A stretch of DNA of 64,000 nucleotides. Source: Mycoplasmatota bacterium (GTDB lineage Bacteria > Bacillota_I > Bacilli_A > RF39 > UBA660). The translations under genes were made by a program, and so were the position numbers. The stretch covers positions 1 to 64,000 of the forward strand of contig JALFKQ010000003.1 in NCBI GenBank assembly GCA_022774645.1, given 5' to 3'. Below are positions 55,675-64,000 of the stretch, piece after piece; positions within the stretch are counted from its first letter, which is position 1, and each line of letters starts with the position of its first letter. Under the pieces are notes generated by a model that made no database searches, was not told the DNA's origin, and saw only the letters and a program-made list of their open reading frames with translations.

Positions 55675-56624
55675 CTATTTTTATCTTCAATTTTAAGACC
55701 TTGAATTTCATAATTATAATCTCTCACAAGTAAATCTAAATGTTTAGCAGAATCATCATCAAATATAATACCCAACTTCAATATACTACCATATTTATAA
55801 TAAAACATATATTTTATTTTCATATTATATTCTTTACTTATATTACCATTACCCACTTTATATAAATAATTATCATTAGATACAAAATAATCTTTTAATA
55901 TATACTTAACTTTAAATAAAGAATCAGTATTATCAACTATTAAACTATTATCATTCTTAACATATACATTATCATCAAAATGATAAACAATATCATAATA
56001 TTCTTTATCCACTACTTCTTTATAAATAGCACCATTTATTATAAAATATTCGATATTATTGATATCTTCACCAACTAGCAACTCATATATAGAGTTATTA
56101 GGATTAATATAAGTTGTTTTAATTTTCTTAAAAGAAACTATTTTTTTATCCGTCTTAATAATAGAAAAATTATTATTAAGATTTAACATTATACTTTCTA
56201 CTTCTTCATTTTTTTCATATCTATAATAAGAAAAATAAATTTTATTATCGCTAGTTAAAAGATATACATAAAATACTTCTTTATTAGTGTAAATATAATA
56301 ATCAACAATATGTTTTATCTCTACTTCATAACTATTATCTAAATATTTAAATGAAGCAATACCATCAACAACATCAATATATAAGTTTTTATCATTATCA
56401 ATATAATTTTCATCATCTTTTGTAAGTATCGTGTACCCTTTATCAAACTCAATATAATCATCTAAATTTACTTCAGTATATCCCCTACTAACAAGTTCAT
56501 TATAGTTTTTACCTTTATCCTGAACCTCTGTATCACTATCAAAAACGAGTTTATTAATAAAAGTACCAATCAATACTAAAACTAAACAAAATATTAAAGT
56601 AAAAATTGTTTTCTTATTTTCCAT
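55671..56624 (-). CDS. Membrane-anchored hypothetical protein with beta-rich outer domain
   Basis: One membrane helix near the N-terminus (~6-25) and a ~290-residue extracytoplasmic region very rich in Tyr, Asp and Asn. It contains recurring strand patterns (LYIDVVDGIASFKYLD, SIIKTDKKIVSFKKI, YLYKVGNGNISKEY) that hint at a beta-propeller. No enzyme motif is seen. ATG 56624 follows GAGG by 6 nt; the frame opens at a GTG within that site. It overlaps the end of the SAF gene, so the two form one unit. Confidence 0.6.
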   Translation of the reverse strand: MENKKTIFTLIFCLVLVLIGTFINKLVFDSDTEVQDKGKNYNELVSRGYTEVNLDDYIEFDKGYTILTKDDENYIDNDKNLYIDVVDGIASFKYLDNSYEVEIKHIVDYYIYTNKEVFYVYLLTSDNKIYFSYYRYEKNEEVESIMLNLNNNFSIIKTDKKIVSFKKIKTTYINPNNSIYELLVGEDINNIEYFIINGAIYKEVVDKEYYDIVYHFDDNVYVKNDNSLIVDNTDSLFKVKYILKDYFVSNDNYLYKVGNGNISKEYNMKIKYMFYYKYGSILKLGIIFDDDSAKHLDLLVRDYNYEIQGLKIEDKNS

Positions 56625-56625
56625 T

Positions 56626-56955
56626 TTATACCTCACAATTAACCAAGTCAGAATTTCTAATTCTATTACCCTTTTCTACCATCGTATTACTTTTAATACA
56701 CTTTCCAACAACTAAATTCATTAAACAAATATAATCATCAGCAGATTCAAACTTCTTTACATCTAACATTTCACCAGTAATTATTGTTCCACTTACTATT
56801 GTATATTTAGTAACAGGACAACTAATATAACTAGTAGAATCATCAATTTTTTTATTATAGGAATTCAAAGATAATATAAAACCTATTATTCCTAAAATTA
56901 AAAATAAAACTATTATTATTGACACAAATAAAATCTTATTATCTCTATTATTCAT
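56626..56955 (-). CDS. Membrane-anchored SAF-domain protein
   Basis: From ATG 56955 (109 aa): a membrane helix (~8-29), then a SAF-like domain (KYTIVSGTIITGEMLDVKKF ... VVGKCIKSNTMVEKGNRIRNSDL, given by fragments). SAF domains occur in pilus-assembly (CpaB/RcpC), FlgA and sugar enzymes. This matches the CpaB layout in miniature, but there are no other Tad genes nearby. The longer frame starting at 57039 lies inside trmL and its terminator. There is no Shine-Dalgarno; an extended -10 ends 6 nt before the ATG. Confidence 0.65.
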   Translation of the reverse strand: MNNRDNKILFVSIIIVLFLILGIIGFILSLNSYNKKIDDSTSYISCPVTKYTIVSGTIITGEMLDVKKFESADDYICLMNLVVGKCIKSNTMVEKGNRIRNSDLVNCEV

Positions 56956-56961
56956 ATTAAA

Positions 56962-56970
56962 ATTGTAACA
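56962..56970 (-). promoter_or_regulatory. Extended -10 promoter of the SAF-domain gene
   Basis: TGTTACAAT on the minus strand (TACAAT at 56962-56967), 6 nt before ATG 56955. It lies just after the trmL terminator. No strong -35. Confidence 0.5.
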
Positions 56971-56982
56971 TATATCAAACCA

Positions 56983-57004
56983 AAATAAAAGAGAGTTAAC
57001 TCTC
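56983..57004 (-). terminator. Terminator after trmL
   Basis: Perfect palindrome GAGAG-TTAA-CTCTC (56991-57004) followed by TTTTATTTT on the minus strand; overlaps the trmL stop. Confidence 0.7.
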
Positions 57005-57505
57005 TTCAATAAAATTTTTGCTCTTATGTGGTTCATCAAATAACAATCCTGGATAACCTTGTTGTCTTAATGCTTCATATGTCATTATTGCAACAGTGTT
57101 AGATAAATTTAAAGCTCTAACATTATCAGTCATTGGCATTCTCATACACCTATCAATATATGGCTTTAATATTTGAGGTGGTATACCTGTACTTTCTTTT
57201 CCAAAAAAGAAATAATAATTTTTAGAACTATCACTATAATCAAAACTAGTATGAGGTTTATGTCCATATCTAGTTAAAAAATAATATTCTCCCTCATTTT
57301 TCTCAAAAAACTCATCTATATTTTCATATACAGTATAAATACACTTATCAATATAATTTACACCAGCTCTTTTTATATACTTTTCATCTAAACTAAATCC
57401 TAATGGTTTAATCAAATGTAAATGAGAATTAGTTGCTACACAAGTTCTCATAATATTACCAGTATTAGCTGGAATCTCAGGTTCAAATAATACAATATTT
57501 ATCAT
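56996..57505 (-). CDS. trmL: tRNA (cytidine/uridine-34-2'-O)-methyltransferase TrmL
   Basis: SPOUT-family enzyme that methylates the wobble position of tRNA-Leu. Motifs EPEIPANTGNIMRTC (9-23), FGKESTGIP (~97) and ALNLSNTVAI (~130) form the SAM-binding trefoil knot. Length 169 aa is typical. The neighbour 4 bp upstream is unrelated. Confidence 0.93.
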   Translation of the reverse strand: MINIVLFEPEIPANTGNIMRTCVATNSHLHLIKPLGFSLDEKYIKRAGVNYIDKCIYTVYENIDEFFEKNEGEYYFLTRYGHKPHTSFDYSDSSKNYYFFFGKESTGIPPQILKPYIDRCMRMPMTDNVRALNLSNTVAIMTYEALRQQGYPGLLFDEPHKSKNFIEES

Positions 57506-57509
57506 AATA

Positions 57510-58673
57510 CTAACCTATACAAGATAAAATCTTTGAGTGAATATATTTATAACCATTACTATTATAATGAAGACCATCAGAACTTAAATAATCTTTTACC
57601 CATTTATCATTTGATGCTGTAGAGTTAACATCACAATATGTAATATTACTCACAGAAGAAATACAACTTTTCATAGAACTATTAAAACTATTAATACTAG
57701 CATTAGTTGCATTCCACTTAGTACTATCATTCATCGGATTAACAGAAACAACATAAACTTTATGATTACTACCAATTGTATTAGCAAGAGATTTGTAACC
57801 TTCACAATACTTATTAACATTTCCCAAATCATTTACACCATAATTTAAAACAATATTATAATTTCCTGTTGAATTCTTAAGTTTACTTTTTAAAGTACTC
57901 GTATGAGTAACAAAATCATTATAGTTTCCACCATCTTTAGCAATAACATTTTCATTTGATCCAAGAGTACTTGCTAAACCATTTGTTCTAGAATCACCTA
58001 AATAATATGTTCCAGCCATAGTCTTTGACGAAGTTGTAGTTTTTTGTCCTGAACTTCCATTACCAGAACCGTTTCCGTTACCTCCACCAGAATATCTAGT
58101 TGTTGTATTATTTCCATAATTTCCACCACCAGAATATCTAGTTGTTGTATTATTATATCCACCATTTCCACTACTACCATTAGAACCATTAGATTCATCT
58201 ATTAGCTTACCAATTTCATCTAACCTATCTTGATATTTTTTTTTTAGATCTTCATCAGTAATTTTATTAATAGAACTTTGAGCTCTATCATAATCACTAC
58301 GACTTAAATTACTTTTAGCTGAATCCATATATCTATTAGCATTTGAAGAATAAGCAGAATTTATTGTACTTTCATTAATATTAATACAATTTTTATAATC
58401 AGTATCTCCACCTGCAACTCTTATAATAAGCTCAACAAGTAAAGGAACAAAGAATATTAAAACTGCTGCTATAATCTTATTAATAAGAACTTTTTTAGAT
58501 TTAGCAAGTAAGTCCTCATTACCAGATTTAATAGTATTCATTAAAGTAATCATACCTGAAACAATTAAAATTATTGGAGCAGCTATTCTAAAAGCCATTA
58601 TTATAACTTCAACAATTTGCAAAACTTCCAAAACTTCAGGTACATCACATAAAGATAAAATAAACATAAACAC
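57510..58673 (-). CDS. SGNH hydrolase fused to a VirB2/TrbC-like membrane domain
   Basis: The N-terminal ~90 residues hold two or three membrane helices with the pattern of VirB2/TrbC-like pilin subunits (APIILIVSGMITLMNTIKSGN then a second helix IIAAVLIFFVPLLVELII, shown by parts). A charged linker (~100-160) and a Gly/Asn/Ser/Thr-rich stretch with two NNTTTRYSGGG repeats (~165-215) follow. The SGNH hydrolase domain has GDSR (Ser228), Asn281 in NYGVND and Asp366-x-x-His369 (DGLH). It should be an outer-face esterase or O-acetyl hydrolase, perhaps acting on wall glycans. Confidence 0.75.
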   Translation of the reverse strand: MFMFILSLCDVPEVLEVLQIVEVIIMAFRIAAPIILIVSGMITLMNTIKSGNEDLLAKSKKVLINKIIAAVLIFFVPLLVELIIRVAGGDTDYKNCININESTINSAYSSNANRYMDSAKSNLSRSDYDRAQSSINKITDEDLKKKYQDRLDEIGKLIDESNGSNGSSGNGGYNNTTTRYSGGGNYGNNTTTRYSGGGNGNGSGNGSSGQKTTTSSKTMAGTYYLGDSRTNGLASTLGSNENVIAKDGGNYNDFVTHTSTLKSKLKNSTGNYNIVLNYGVNDLGNVNKYCEGYKSLANTIGSNHKVYVVSVNPMNDSTKWNATNASINSFNSSMKSCISSVSNITYCDVNSTASNDKWVKDYLSSDGLHYNSNGYKYIHSKILSCIG

Positions 58674-58681
58674 CTCTCCTT

Positions 58682-59539
58682 TTATATCTTTATTATTATA
58701 ACACCAATTAATATTAAAATTGAAGCAATAATCTTTTGAATTAATTTATTTTTGTTTTTATTTATAATAAATTCATATATAGTATTTAATATAGCAGTCA
58801 AAGTTAATAAAGGAGCTATAACAGTAACATTACCAACTTCATATGCTTTAACAGAAGAAATCAACATCAAACACCAAGTAAATGCTGATAATAAAAATGT
58901 CTTCTTATCATATAAATCAAATTCTTTAACTAAATCTTTAACCTTATACTTTCCAAAAAGAAAAATCAATATTGATGGTAAAAATACAGTTAATATTGTA
59001 TAAAAACCTATATTAAAATTATTAGAAATATTAACATTAATTAACATAGCTACTGCAAAAAGAAAATTAGATATAAATGACATAATAAAGTATTTATTAA
59101 TTTTAATCTTTCCTTTATCAAATGCAAGTAACAAGTTAGCAAATATAATAATTATTGATCCTACTATCTTTTTTAAAATAATTTTTTCTTTTAAAAATAT
59201 AAATCCCAATATTATCAAAAATACTGTAGATAATTGTTTTAACATACTAAATACAGAAGGATCAAGTCCATATCTAGCTTCTATATTTAATCTATCAGTT
59301 ACTGCATAAATCATAACAACAACAATCAATATTAAATATATGGTTATATCAGTAGGAATCGTAAATCTAAAAAATGGAATAAAAAATATAGAGAAAAATG
59401 CAGTAAATAATTCCAATAATATTGTTAAAAGACTAGCATCTTTCATATTTCTATTAGATTTTTTAAAAGCTTGAGCAAAAATCACAGCTGATATCAAATA
59501 TAATATAACCCAAAATTTCCAATCACAAAATATTTTCAT
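58682..59539 (-). CDS. DMT-superfamily (EamA-like) transporter
   Basis: About ten membrane helices in 285 aa with an internal EamA repeat: IFLKEKIILKKIVGSIIIIFANLLL at ~118 is the typical end of repeat one, here described by LKEKIILKK. C-terminal repeat ends with IASILILIGVIII. Substrate unknown; the family exports metabolites and amino acids. There is no Shine-Dalgarno sequence; TATAAT (59546-59551) ends 6 nt before the ATG, so the mRNA looks leaderless. Confidence 0.82.
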   Translation of the reverse strand: MKIFCDWKFWVILYLISAVIFAQAFKKSNRNMKDASLLTILLELFTAFFSIFFIPFFRFTIPTDITIYLILIVVVMIYAVTDRLNIEARYGLDPSVFSMLKQLSTVFLIILGFIFLKEKIILKKIVGSIIIIFANLLLAFDKGKIKINKYFIMSFISNFLFAVAMLINVNISNNFNIGFYTILTVFLPSILIFLFGKYKVKDLVKEFDLYDKKTFLLSAFTWCLMLISSVKAYEVGNVTVIAPLLTLTAILNTIYEFIINKNKNKLIQKIIASILILIGVIIIKI

Positions 59540-59552
59540 AAAATTATTATAG

Positions 59553-59585
59553 CAAAAAAAAGTAAACTTTTAAATAGTTTACTTT
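59553..59585 (-). terminator. Terminator after the Thr/Lys-rich surface protein gene
   Basis: 10-bp stem (59559-59568 with 59576-59585) and a T run on the minus strand. The downstream promoter of the DMT gene starts within it. Confidence 0.75.
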
Positions 59586-59589
59586 CTAT

Positions 59590-61776
59590 TTATTGTGAGC
59601 AACAAGAATTACCAGTACAAACATAACCACCAAAACAATTGCTTCCACTAGTACAAGTACATTGAGCAGCTAATGACATTGTTCTTGGTGCTACTCTTCT
59701 CCTTGATGTTCTTTTAGTTGTTTTTTTAGTTGTCTTTTTAGTCGTTTTCCTTGTTGTTGATTTTGTCGTTTTCTTTGTTGTTTTCTTTGTTGTTGCTTTT
59801 GTCGTTTTCTTTGTTGTAGCTTTTGTCGTAGCCTTTGTTGTTTTCTTTGTTGTAGTTGTAGCTTTTTTAGTTGTTGTTGTTCCACCGCTACTATAACAAG
59901 CACCTTGCCTCCAAATACATCCTGAATTTCTACAATCAGTAGAGTTCTTTATTGAACCACAACTTGTTGGTTTCTTTGTTGTTGTAGTAGTTTTCTTTGT
60001 TGTAGTTGTAGGTTTTTTAGTTGTTGTTGTTACTTTCTTTGTTGTAGTTGTAGACTTTTTAGTTGTTGTTGTTACTTTCTTTGTAGTTGTTGTTGATCCA
60101 CCAACATAACAAGCTCCTTGTCTCCAAATACATCCTGAATTTCTACAATCAGTAGAGTTCTTTATTGAACCACAACTTGTTGGTTTTTTAGTAGTTGTTG
60201 TTGTATGTGGTGTAGTTGATATTAAACCATTAACATAACAAGCTTGTTGCCTCCAAATACATCCTGGAGTACTCACACAAACACTAGAACTTCTTATTGA
60301 AGTACAACTTACTGGTTTTGGTGTTGTTGATTTTGGTGTTGTTGATTTTGGTGTTGTTGATTTTGGTGGTGTTGGTTTTGGTGGTGTTGGTTTTGGTGTT
60401 GTTGATTTTGGTGTTGTTGATTTTGGTGTTGTTGATTTTGGTGGTGTTGGTTTTGGTGGTGTTGGTTTTGGTGGTGTTGGTTTTGGTGGTGTTGGTTTTG
60501 GTGGTGTTGGTTCTGGTGTTACTGGTTTTGGTGTAGTAGTTCTATCAGTAGTAACTTTATTACCAGTTGTTATTTCCCTAGTAGTTGTTGTTTGTTGTTT
60601 AATTGTTACTACAAACACTGCAGAAGCAGTAGATTCAGAATAATCATCCTCGGCAGTAACTGTTAATGTATAAGTCCCAATATTTGTTCCAGCTGCAACA
60701 TATAAAGTATTAGCAGAAATACTAAAATTATCTGCACCAGTACCAGTTATAGTGTAAGTGTAAACTCCACTACCACCAGTTGCACCTGCTATATTAAAAT
60801 TAATTTGATTAGAACTATAATATGCTTGAAAATTTTGGTTTGTTAAATTTATTGATTTTGCTAACCAGTGAGCATATATTGAATGATCATCATAATTAGT
60901 AATCTTCGTAGATGTCGTTAACTTAGTACCAGCATCAAGTTCTGTATACCAACCATCAAAATCAAATCCATTTCTTATAGGTGTGCAATCTAAATTATAA
61001 GCATCTCCCATTTGATAACTATAACTATTAGGATTACATATACTTCCACCATTAGAATCAAATTCAACATTGAATATCTTAGATGCAAATGTAAATGAAC
61101 AAGTAATATCTTTTCTTATATTACTGATTATCACATTATTTTCATTCCTTGAATAACCAGACATATCACTACAAGTATCACTATCATATCCATATCCTGA
61201 TTTTGGTTCTAAAGTTATTTTAGCTGAATCACCGGCATAAACAAAATTAGATTTAGTAGATACATTTCCATAATCAGGAGTAGTATTTTTAACAATAACA
61301 TTATATTTCGGAATAAAAATCCAAGGATTATTGTAAGTACCATTTCCATAAACTTTAGTATCTTCTTTAACTTGTTCAGTTACTTTAAGACCAGAATCAC
61401 TAGAAATATCTTTATAATTTTCTTTAATATGTGTAATAACATAATTATAATTATCCTTTTTAGAAGTTAAAGTCCAATATTCTTGACCTGATAACAAGTA
61501 AGAATTATTATTAATAAGAGTATACTTAAACTCAGTTAAACTAAGCATTCCTCCGTTTTTATATAAATTATTTGTAGATAATGTACCATTCTCATAACTA
61601 AATGGAACTATAAAACTTTTATCACTTTTAATAATATATTTACTATTATCATTAAACTTTTCAATATATTTATTAGCATAATCAGCAGATGAATTATAAT
61701 TATTATTAATTTTAGCATCTATATTAGAAATTAAAAATAAACAGATTGAACAAAATAAAATTAATTTCTTTTTCAT
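59590..61776 (-). CDS. Large secreted surface protein: InlB-type repeat, Ig-like domain, Thr/Pro/Lys stalk, Cys modules
   Basis: Signal peptide ~1-21. A mixed N-terminal domain (~25-230) is followed by one InlB B-repeat/Listeria-Bacteroides repeat (FNVEFDSNGG...GFDFDGWYTE...YAHW, 235-304) and an Ig/cadherin-like domain (~307-393). The stalk is made of TPPKP/STTPK repeats (~420-488). Three short Cys modules (starting near 491, 535 and 617) with pattern C-x8-C-x4/5-CIWRQxAC are separated by TTTKK repeats. The tail is strongly basic and ends in a Cys-rich segment (CTCTSGSNC...CSQ). There is no LPXTG; the Lys-rich stalk may bind wall polymers. Confidence 0.75.
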   Translation of the reverse strand: MKKKLILFCSICLFLISNIDAKINNNYNSSADYANKYIEKFNDNSKYIIKSDKSFIVPFSYENGTLSTNNLYKNGGMLSLTEFKYTLINNNSYLLSGQEYWTLTSKKDNYNYVITHIKENYKDISSDSGLKVTEQVKEDTKVYGNGTYNNPWIFIPKYNVIVKNTTPDYGNVSTKSNFVYAGDSAKITLEPKSGYGYDSDTCSDMSGYSRNENNVIISNIRKDITCSFTFASKIFNVEFDSNGGSICNPNSYSYQMGDAYNLDCTPIRNGFDFDGWYTELDAGTKLTTSTKITNYDDHSIYAHWLAKSINLTNQNFQAYYSSNQINFNIAGATGGSGVYTYTITGTGADNFSISANTLYVAAGTNIGTYTLTVTAEDDYSESTASAVFVVTIKQQTTTTREITTGNKVTTDRTTTPKPVTPEPTPPKPTPPKPTPPKPTPPKPTPPKSTTPKSTTPKSTTPKPTPPKPTPPKSTTPKSTTPKSTTPKPVSCTSIRSSSVCVSTPGCIWRQQACYVNGLISTTPHTTTTTKKPTSCGSIKNSTDCRNSGCIWRQGACYVGGSTTTTKKVTTTTKKSTTTTKKVTTTTKKPTTTTKKTTTTTKKPTSCGSIKNSTDCRNSGCIWRQGACYSSGGTTTTKKATTTTKKTTKATTKATTKKTTKATTKKTTKKTTKSTTRKTTKKTTKKTTKRTSRRRVAPRTMSLAAQCTCTSGSNCFGGYVCTGNSCCSQ
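59719..60540 (-). repeat. Low-complexity coding repeats (TTK and TPPKP/STTPK)
   Basis: DNA-level short repeats within the surface protein: about 12-bp units coding TTPK/TPPK at ~60315-60530 and TTTKK units at ~59719-60100. Nearly identical ~66-bp Cys-module copies lie at ~59890-59960 and ~60105-60180. Such repeats are prone to slippage and length change. Confidence 0.7.
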
Positions 61777-62231
61777 TACTCCTCACCTCCAGAAATAATA
61801 AACTTAAATACTGTACTCTCACCATTATCATCAGTTTTAGAAATTAAAACATAGTTATCTTTATATTTTAAAAAATATTGACCACCAAACTTAGAAATTT
61901 CTGATTCCCCTTCTATATCCAATATTCTATCATCTTTAATAGAATATTGATGAAACTCACATTCATCACTTTTAATATAGCAAATTCTCATTTCATCTTC
62001 ATAAAAATCAAATTTATAATTATCAAAATAGAACTCATTCGATTCAGAAGTTTCAGGATTAACATAAATGTATTTTTCAGATGTCCAAGTATATAGATAA
62101 TTATCAGGTACTTCATTAGTATCATTACCAGGGTTTTTATTTCCTTTAGGCCAAAACCAAATAGCTAAAATAACAATTATTACTACAATTCCTATAATTA
62201 ATATTTTTTTATTTTCATCACTATTATCCAT
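61776..62231 (-). CDS. Membrane-anchored hypothetical protein
   Basis: 151 aa with an N-terminal membrane helix (~8-27) and an acidic extracytoplasmic domain (~45-150) with two Cys (RICYIKSDECEF) and several Tyr/Phe beta strands. No family recognised. It overlaps the large surface protein by 1 bp and has AAGGTGAT before its ATG; TATACT upstream may be its -10. It is probably the lead gene of a two-gene operon, so a helper or anchor of the surface protein is possible. Confidence 0.6.
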   Translation of the reverse strand: MDNSDENKKILIIGIVVIIVILAIWFWPKGNKNPGNDTNEVPDNYLYTWTSEKYIYVNPETSESNEFYFDNYKFDFYEDEMRICYIKSDECEFHQYSIKDDRILDIEGESEISKFGGQYFLKYKDNYVLISKTDDNGESTVFKFIISGGEE

Positions 62232-62300
62232 ACTATCACCTTAAAAAAAGTATAACACAATAACAAAATATAATCAATATACTATCATAATAAAAAAATA

Positions 62301-62329
62301 TTGTATATTTATAATTTAATAGATATAAT
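62301..62329 (+). promoter_or_regulatory. Sigma-A promoter of the yfhO-like gene
   Basis: TTGTAT (62301-62306), 17-bp spacer, TATAAT (62324-62329). The next ATG (62337) is 7 nt after the box, so the transcript should begin at the start codon. Confidence 0.7.
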
Positions 62330-62336
62330 AAAATAG

Positions 62337-64000
62337 ATGATTATGAAAAAGATATTAAAAAATAACAAAGAAACAATTTTAACACTTATAGTAGCATTTA
62401 TTACAATTAATGTAGTATTTATTATTAATAATATTACACCATATGGTACATTTACAACATTACAAATTGATTTTTATCACCAATATGGACCAATGCTCAA
62501 AGAGTTATGGTATAGAATATTTAATGGAAAATCACTACTCTATTCATTCAGTATGTCAATGGGACTTCCTATATATAGAAACTTTTTTAATTATTTATCA
62601 AGTCCATTAAATATATTGATTTTACTATTTTCAGAAAAAACAATATTAGCAGGCCTTTCATTTATAATAATGATAAGAGTTAGTATAACAGCTGCAATAT
62701 TTAATTACTTTCTAGAAAAAAAGTTTAACAAAAAGAATAAATTATTTATTTCACTAAGTTTATTATATGCATTTAGTAATTACTTTGTAGCATATTACTG
62801 GAACATAATGTGGATGGATTGTATGGCATTATTACCATTAATTGTGCTTGGAATAGAAAATATTGTTAATAAAAATGAGTACTTATTATATATATTCTCA
62901 TTATCAATAATGATTATATCTAGTTACTTTATGGGATATATGTGTTGTTTATATTCAGTTATTTACTTTATATGTTATTTCATTTATAAGTTAGATTTTA
63001 AATCATTAAAGAAAAAGAAATATTTAAAAGAAGTATCTAAAAAAGTTCTAATTTTCACTATATCATCAATAGCAGTTGGATTGTTAATATCATTCTTTGG
63101 AATATCACTTTTAAAAGGTCTATCAACAACAAGTGCAACTAATGATGCATGGCCTTCAAGTCAATATTATAATTTCACATTTATTGATTATATAGTAGGT
63201 CATTTATCAGCTATAAAAACAACAGTTCTAAAAACAGATGTTTCAAATGAGCCTAATGTGTCATGTGGAATTATTGCAGTAGCACTTCTATTATTATTTA
63301 TATTCAATAATAAAATTAAATTAAAAACAAAAATAACATATATGATAATATTAGGAATAATAACAACAGCATTCTTTATACCACAATTAGATTTTATATT
63401 TCATGCTTTACATGTACCTAATGACCTACCATATAGATATTCATACTTATACTCATTTACATTAATGATAATTGCTGCTTATAGTATAGAAAATATAAAA
63501 CAAATAAAACCAATGATTGTAATTGTTGTATATACCCTAATTATGATATTACTATTAACATTTAAAATATATGATTTAGAAGTACTAGATAGTGATACTT
63601 TATTAACTAATGTGATTCTAATCACAGTATATTTTATATTATATTTAATATATTTCTATGATAGAAAAACAATTAAATATATATACTATGGTTTAATTCT
63701 TATAGTGTCTATAGAAATGGGATACAATATAAATTACAATTGGAATTTATTAGACAATAAAAATGAATTTTATAGTCATTATGATGAAATTAAAGATACA
63801 GTTAACAAACTAGATAAGGAAGAAAAAAATAACTTTTATAGACTCGAAAAAACATTTTCAACAACACTTAATGATGGCTCTTGGTACAACTATAATGGAG
63901 TAAGTACATTTAGTTCTATGGAGTATGAAAGAATGGCAATACTACAACATAATCTTGGTACTGGTGGTAATTTAATAAACAGTTATGAATATTTTCTTAA
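62337..64000 (+). CDS. YfhO-family membrane glycosyltransferase-like protein, C-terminus outside the window
   Basis: The open frame runs off the right edge after 554 codons. Many membrane helices, an early loop with DFYHQYGPM and SMGLPIYRNFFNYLSSPLNIL (in parts SMGLPIYRN...SSPLNIL), WNIMWMDC, and later LPYRYSYLYSF match YfhO (PF09586). In Bacillus and Listeria, YfhO/YfhO-like GT-C proteins help to glycosylate lipoteichoic acid. There is no Shine-Dalgarno sequence; a second ATG lies two codons in. Confidence 0.85.
   Translation, partial: MIMKKILKNNKETILTLIVAFITINVVFIINNITPYGTFTTLQIDFYHQYGPMLKELWYRIFNGKSLLYSFSMSMGLPIYRNFFNYLSSPLNILILLFSEKTILAGLSFIIMIRVSITAAIFNYFLEKKFNKKNKLFISLSLLYAFSNYFVAYYWNIMWMDCMALLPLIVLGIENIVNKNEYLLYIFSLSIMIISSYFMGYMCCLYSVIYFICYFIYKLDFKSLKKKKYLKEVSKKVLIFTISSIAVGLLISFFGISLLKGLSTTSATNDAWPSSQYYNFTFIDYIVGHLSAIKTTVLKTDVSNEPNVSCGIIAVALLLLFIFNNKIKLKTKITYMIILGIITTAFFIPQLDFIFHALHVPNDLPYRYSYLYSFTLMIIAAYSIENIKQIKPMIVIVVYTLIMILLLTFKIYDLEVLDSDTLLTNVILITVYFILYLIYFYDRKTIKYIYYGLILIVSIEMGYNINYNWNLLDNKNEFYSHYDEIKDTVNKLDKEEKNNFYRLEKTFSTTLNDGSWYNYNGVSTFSSMEYERMAILQHNLGTGGNLINSYEYFL

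Noticed and set aside
56956..57039. N-terminal extension of the SAF-domain protein
   Set aside because: The extra 28 codons lie in the trmL end and terminator; the extended -10 box before ATG 56955 explains the shorter form.
59691..59903. 70-aa Gln/Lys/Arg-rich minus-strand frame
   Set aside because: Shadow of the TTTKK repeats in another frame of the surface protein.
60297..60536. 79-aa plus-strand frame of Val/Leu repeats
   Set aside because: It is the antisense shadow of the TPPKP/STTPK stalk repeats; no ribosome-binding site or natural composition.
59719..60540. CRISPR-like direct repeats
   Set aside because: Units are short, in frame and coding, with no uniform spacers and no cas genes.

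Overview
The window is AT-rich chromosomal DNA, with nearly all genes on the minus strand. It comes from an endospore-forming, low-GC Bacillota. The evidence for sporulation is spoIIGA, sigE, sigG, yqfC, yqfD and ylmC. The gram-positive wall genes, sortase with LPXTG pilin, RNase J, HrcA/CIRCE, and the order dnaG-rpoD-trmK and yqzL between era and recO also point there. Conserved tryptophans that I checked use TGG, and TGA appears as a stop, so the standard bacterial code applies. An uncultured gut member of the Bacilli/Erysipelotrichia side is my best guess, but no rRNA is present to confirm it. I see no tRNA, rRNA, IS element, prophage or CRISPR array.

Layout. 1-4.4 kb: edge membrane protein, tlyA, an ABC exporter, der. 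4.4-10.2 kb: a BspA-like (DUF285) surface protein, PAP2 protein, lexA, rhomboid protease, TspO-like protein, rluD, lspA. 10.2-16.5 kb: the sporulation block spoIIGA-sigE ... sigG-ylmC, split by a three-gene cassette of surface-type proteins. 16.5-20 kb: a hypothetical, rpmB (a 55-residue gene), murB, and rpsD with an S4-type leader. 20-22.9 kb: a three-gene sortase pilus operon. 22.9-31.3 kb: ttcA-like, folD, a lipoprotein cyclophilin, a pseudopilin fused to BspA-like repeats, then trmK, rpoD, dnaG and a GreA-like gene. 31.3-37.9 kb: hrcA-grpE-dnaK-pepF-dnaJ heat-shock group with two CIRCE sites. 37.9-42.9 kb: recO, yqzL, era, cdd, dgkA, ybeY, a VanZ-like gene, yqfD, yqfC. 43-48.1 kb: a surface-protein gene with an in-frame TGA, truA, an ECF transporter core with badly degenerate ATPases, and a pseudopilin. 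48.1-55.6 kb: engB, nrnA, ackA, a small Cys-rich gene, thiI, iscS-type desulfurase, an RNase J paralogue and rpoZ. 55.7-62.2 kb: an envelope cluster (SAF-domain protein, trmL, a membrane-SGNH fusion, a DMT transporter, a large Thr/Lys-rich cell-surface protein). 62.3 kb to the end: a YfhO-family membrane protein, cut by the window edge.

The most interesting signals are transcriptional. At least seven genes have no Shine-Dalgarno sequence and carry a sigma-A -10 box 5-7 nt before the start codon, so they look like leaderless mRNAs. Four other genes, all for secreted or pilin-like proteins, share an identical 10-mer (AGAATAGAGG) placed exactly where transcription should begin. Other leads are a pseudopilin carrying BspA repeats with a module shared by a second surface protein, an ECF ATPase pair that has lost most catalytic motifs, a hairpin that both terminates upstream transcription and buries the sigG ribosome-binding site, a Cys-rich tail on GrpE, and a nonsense codon inside one signal peptide.
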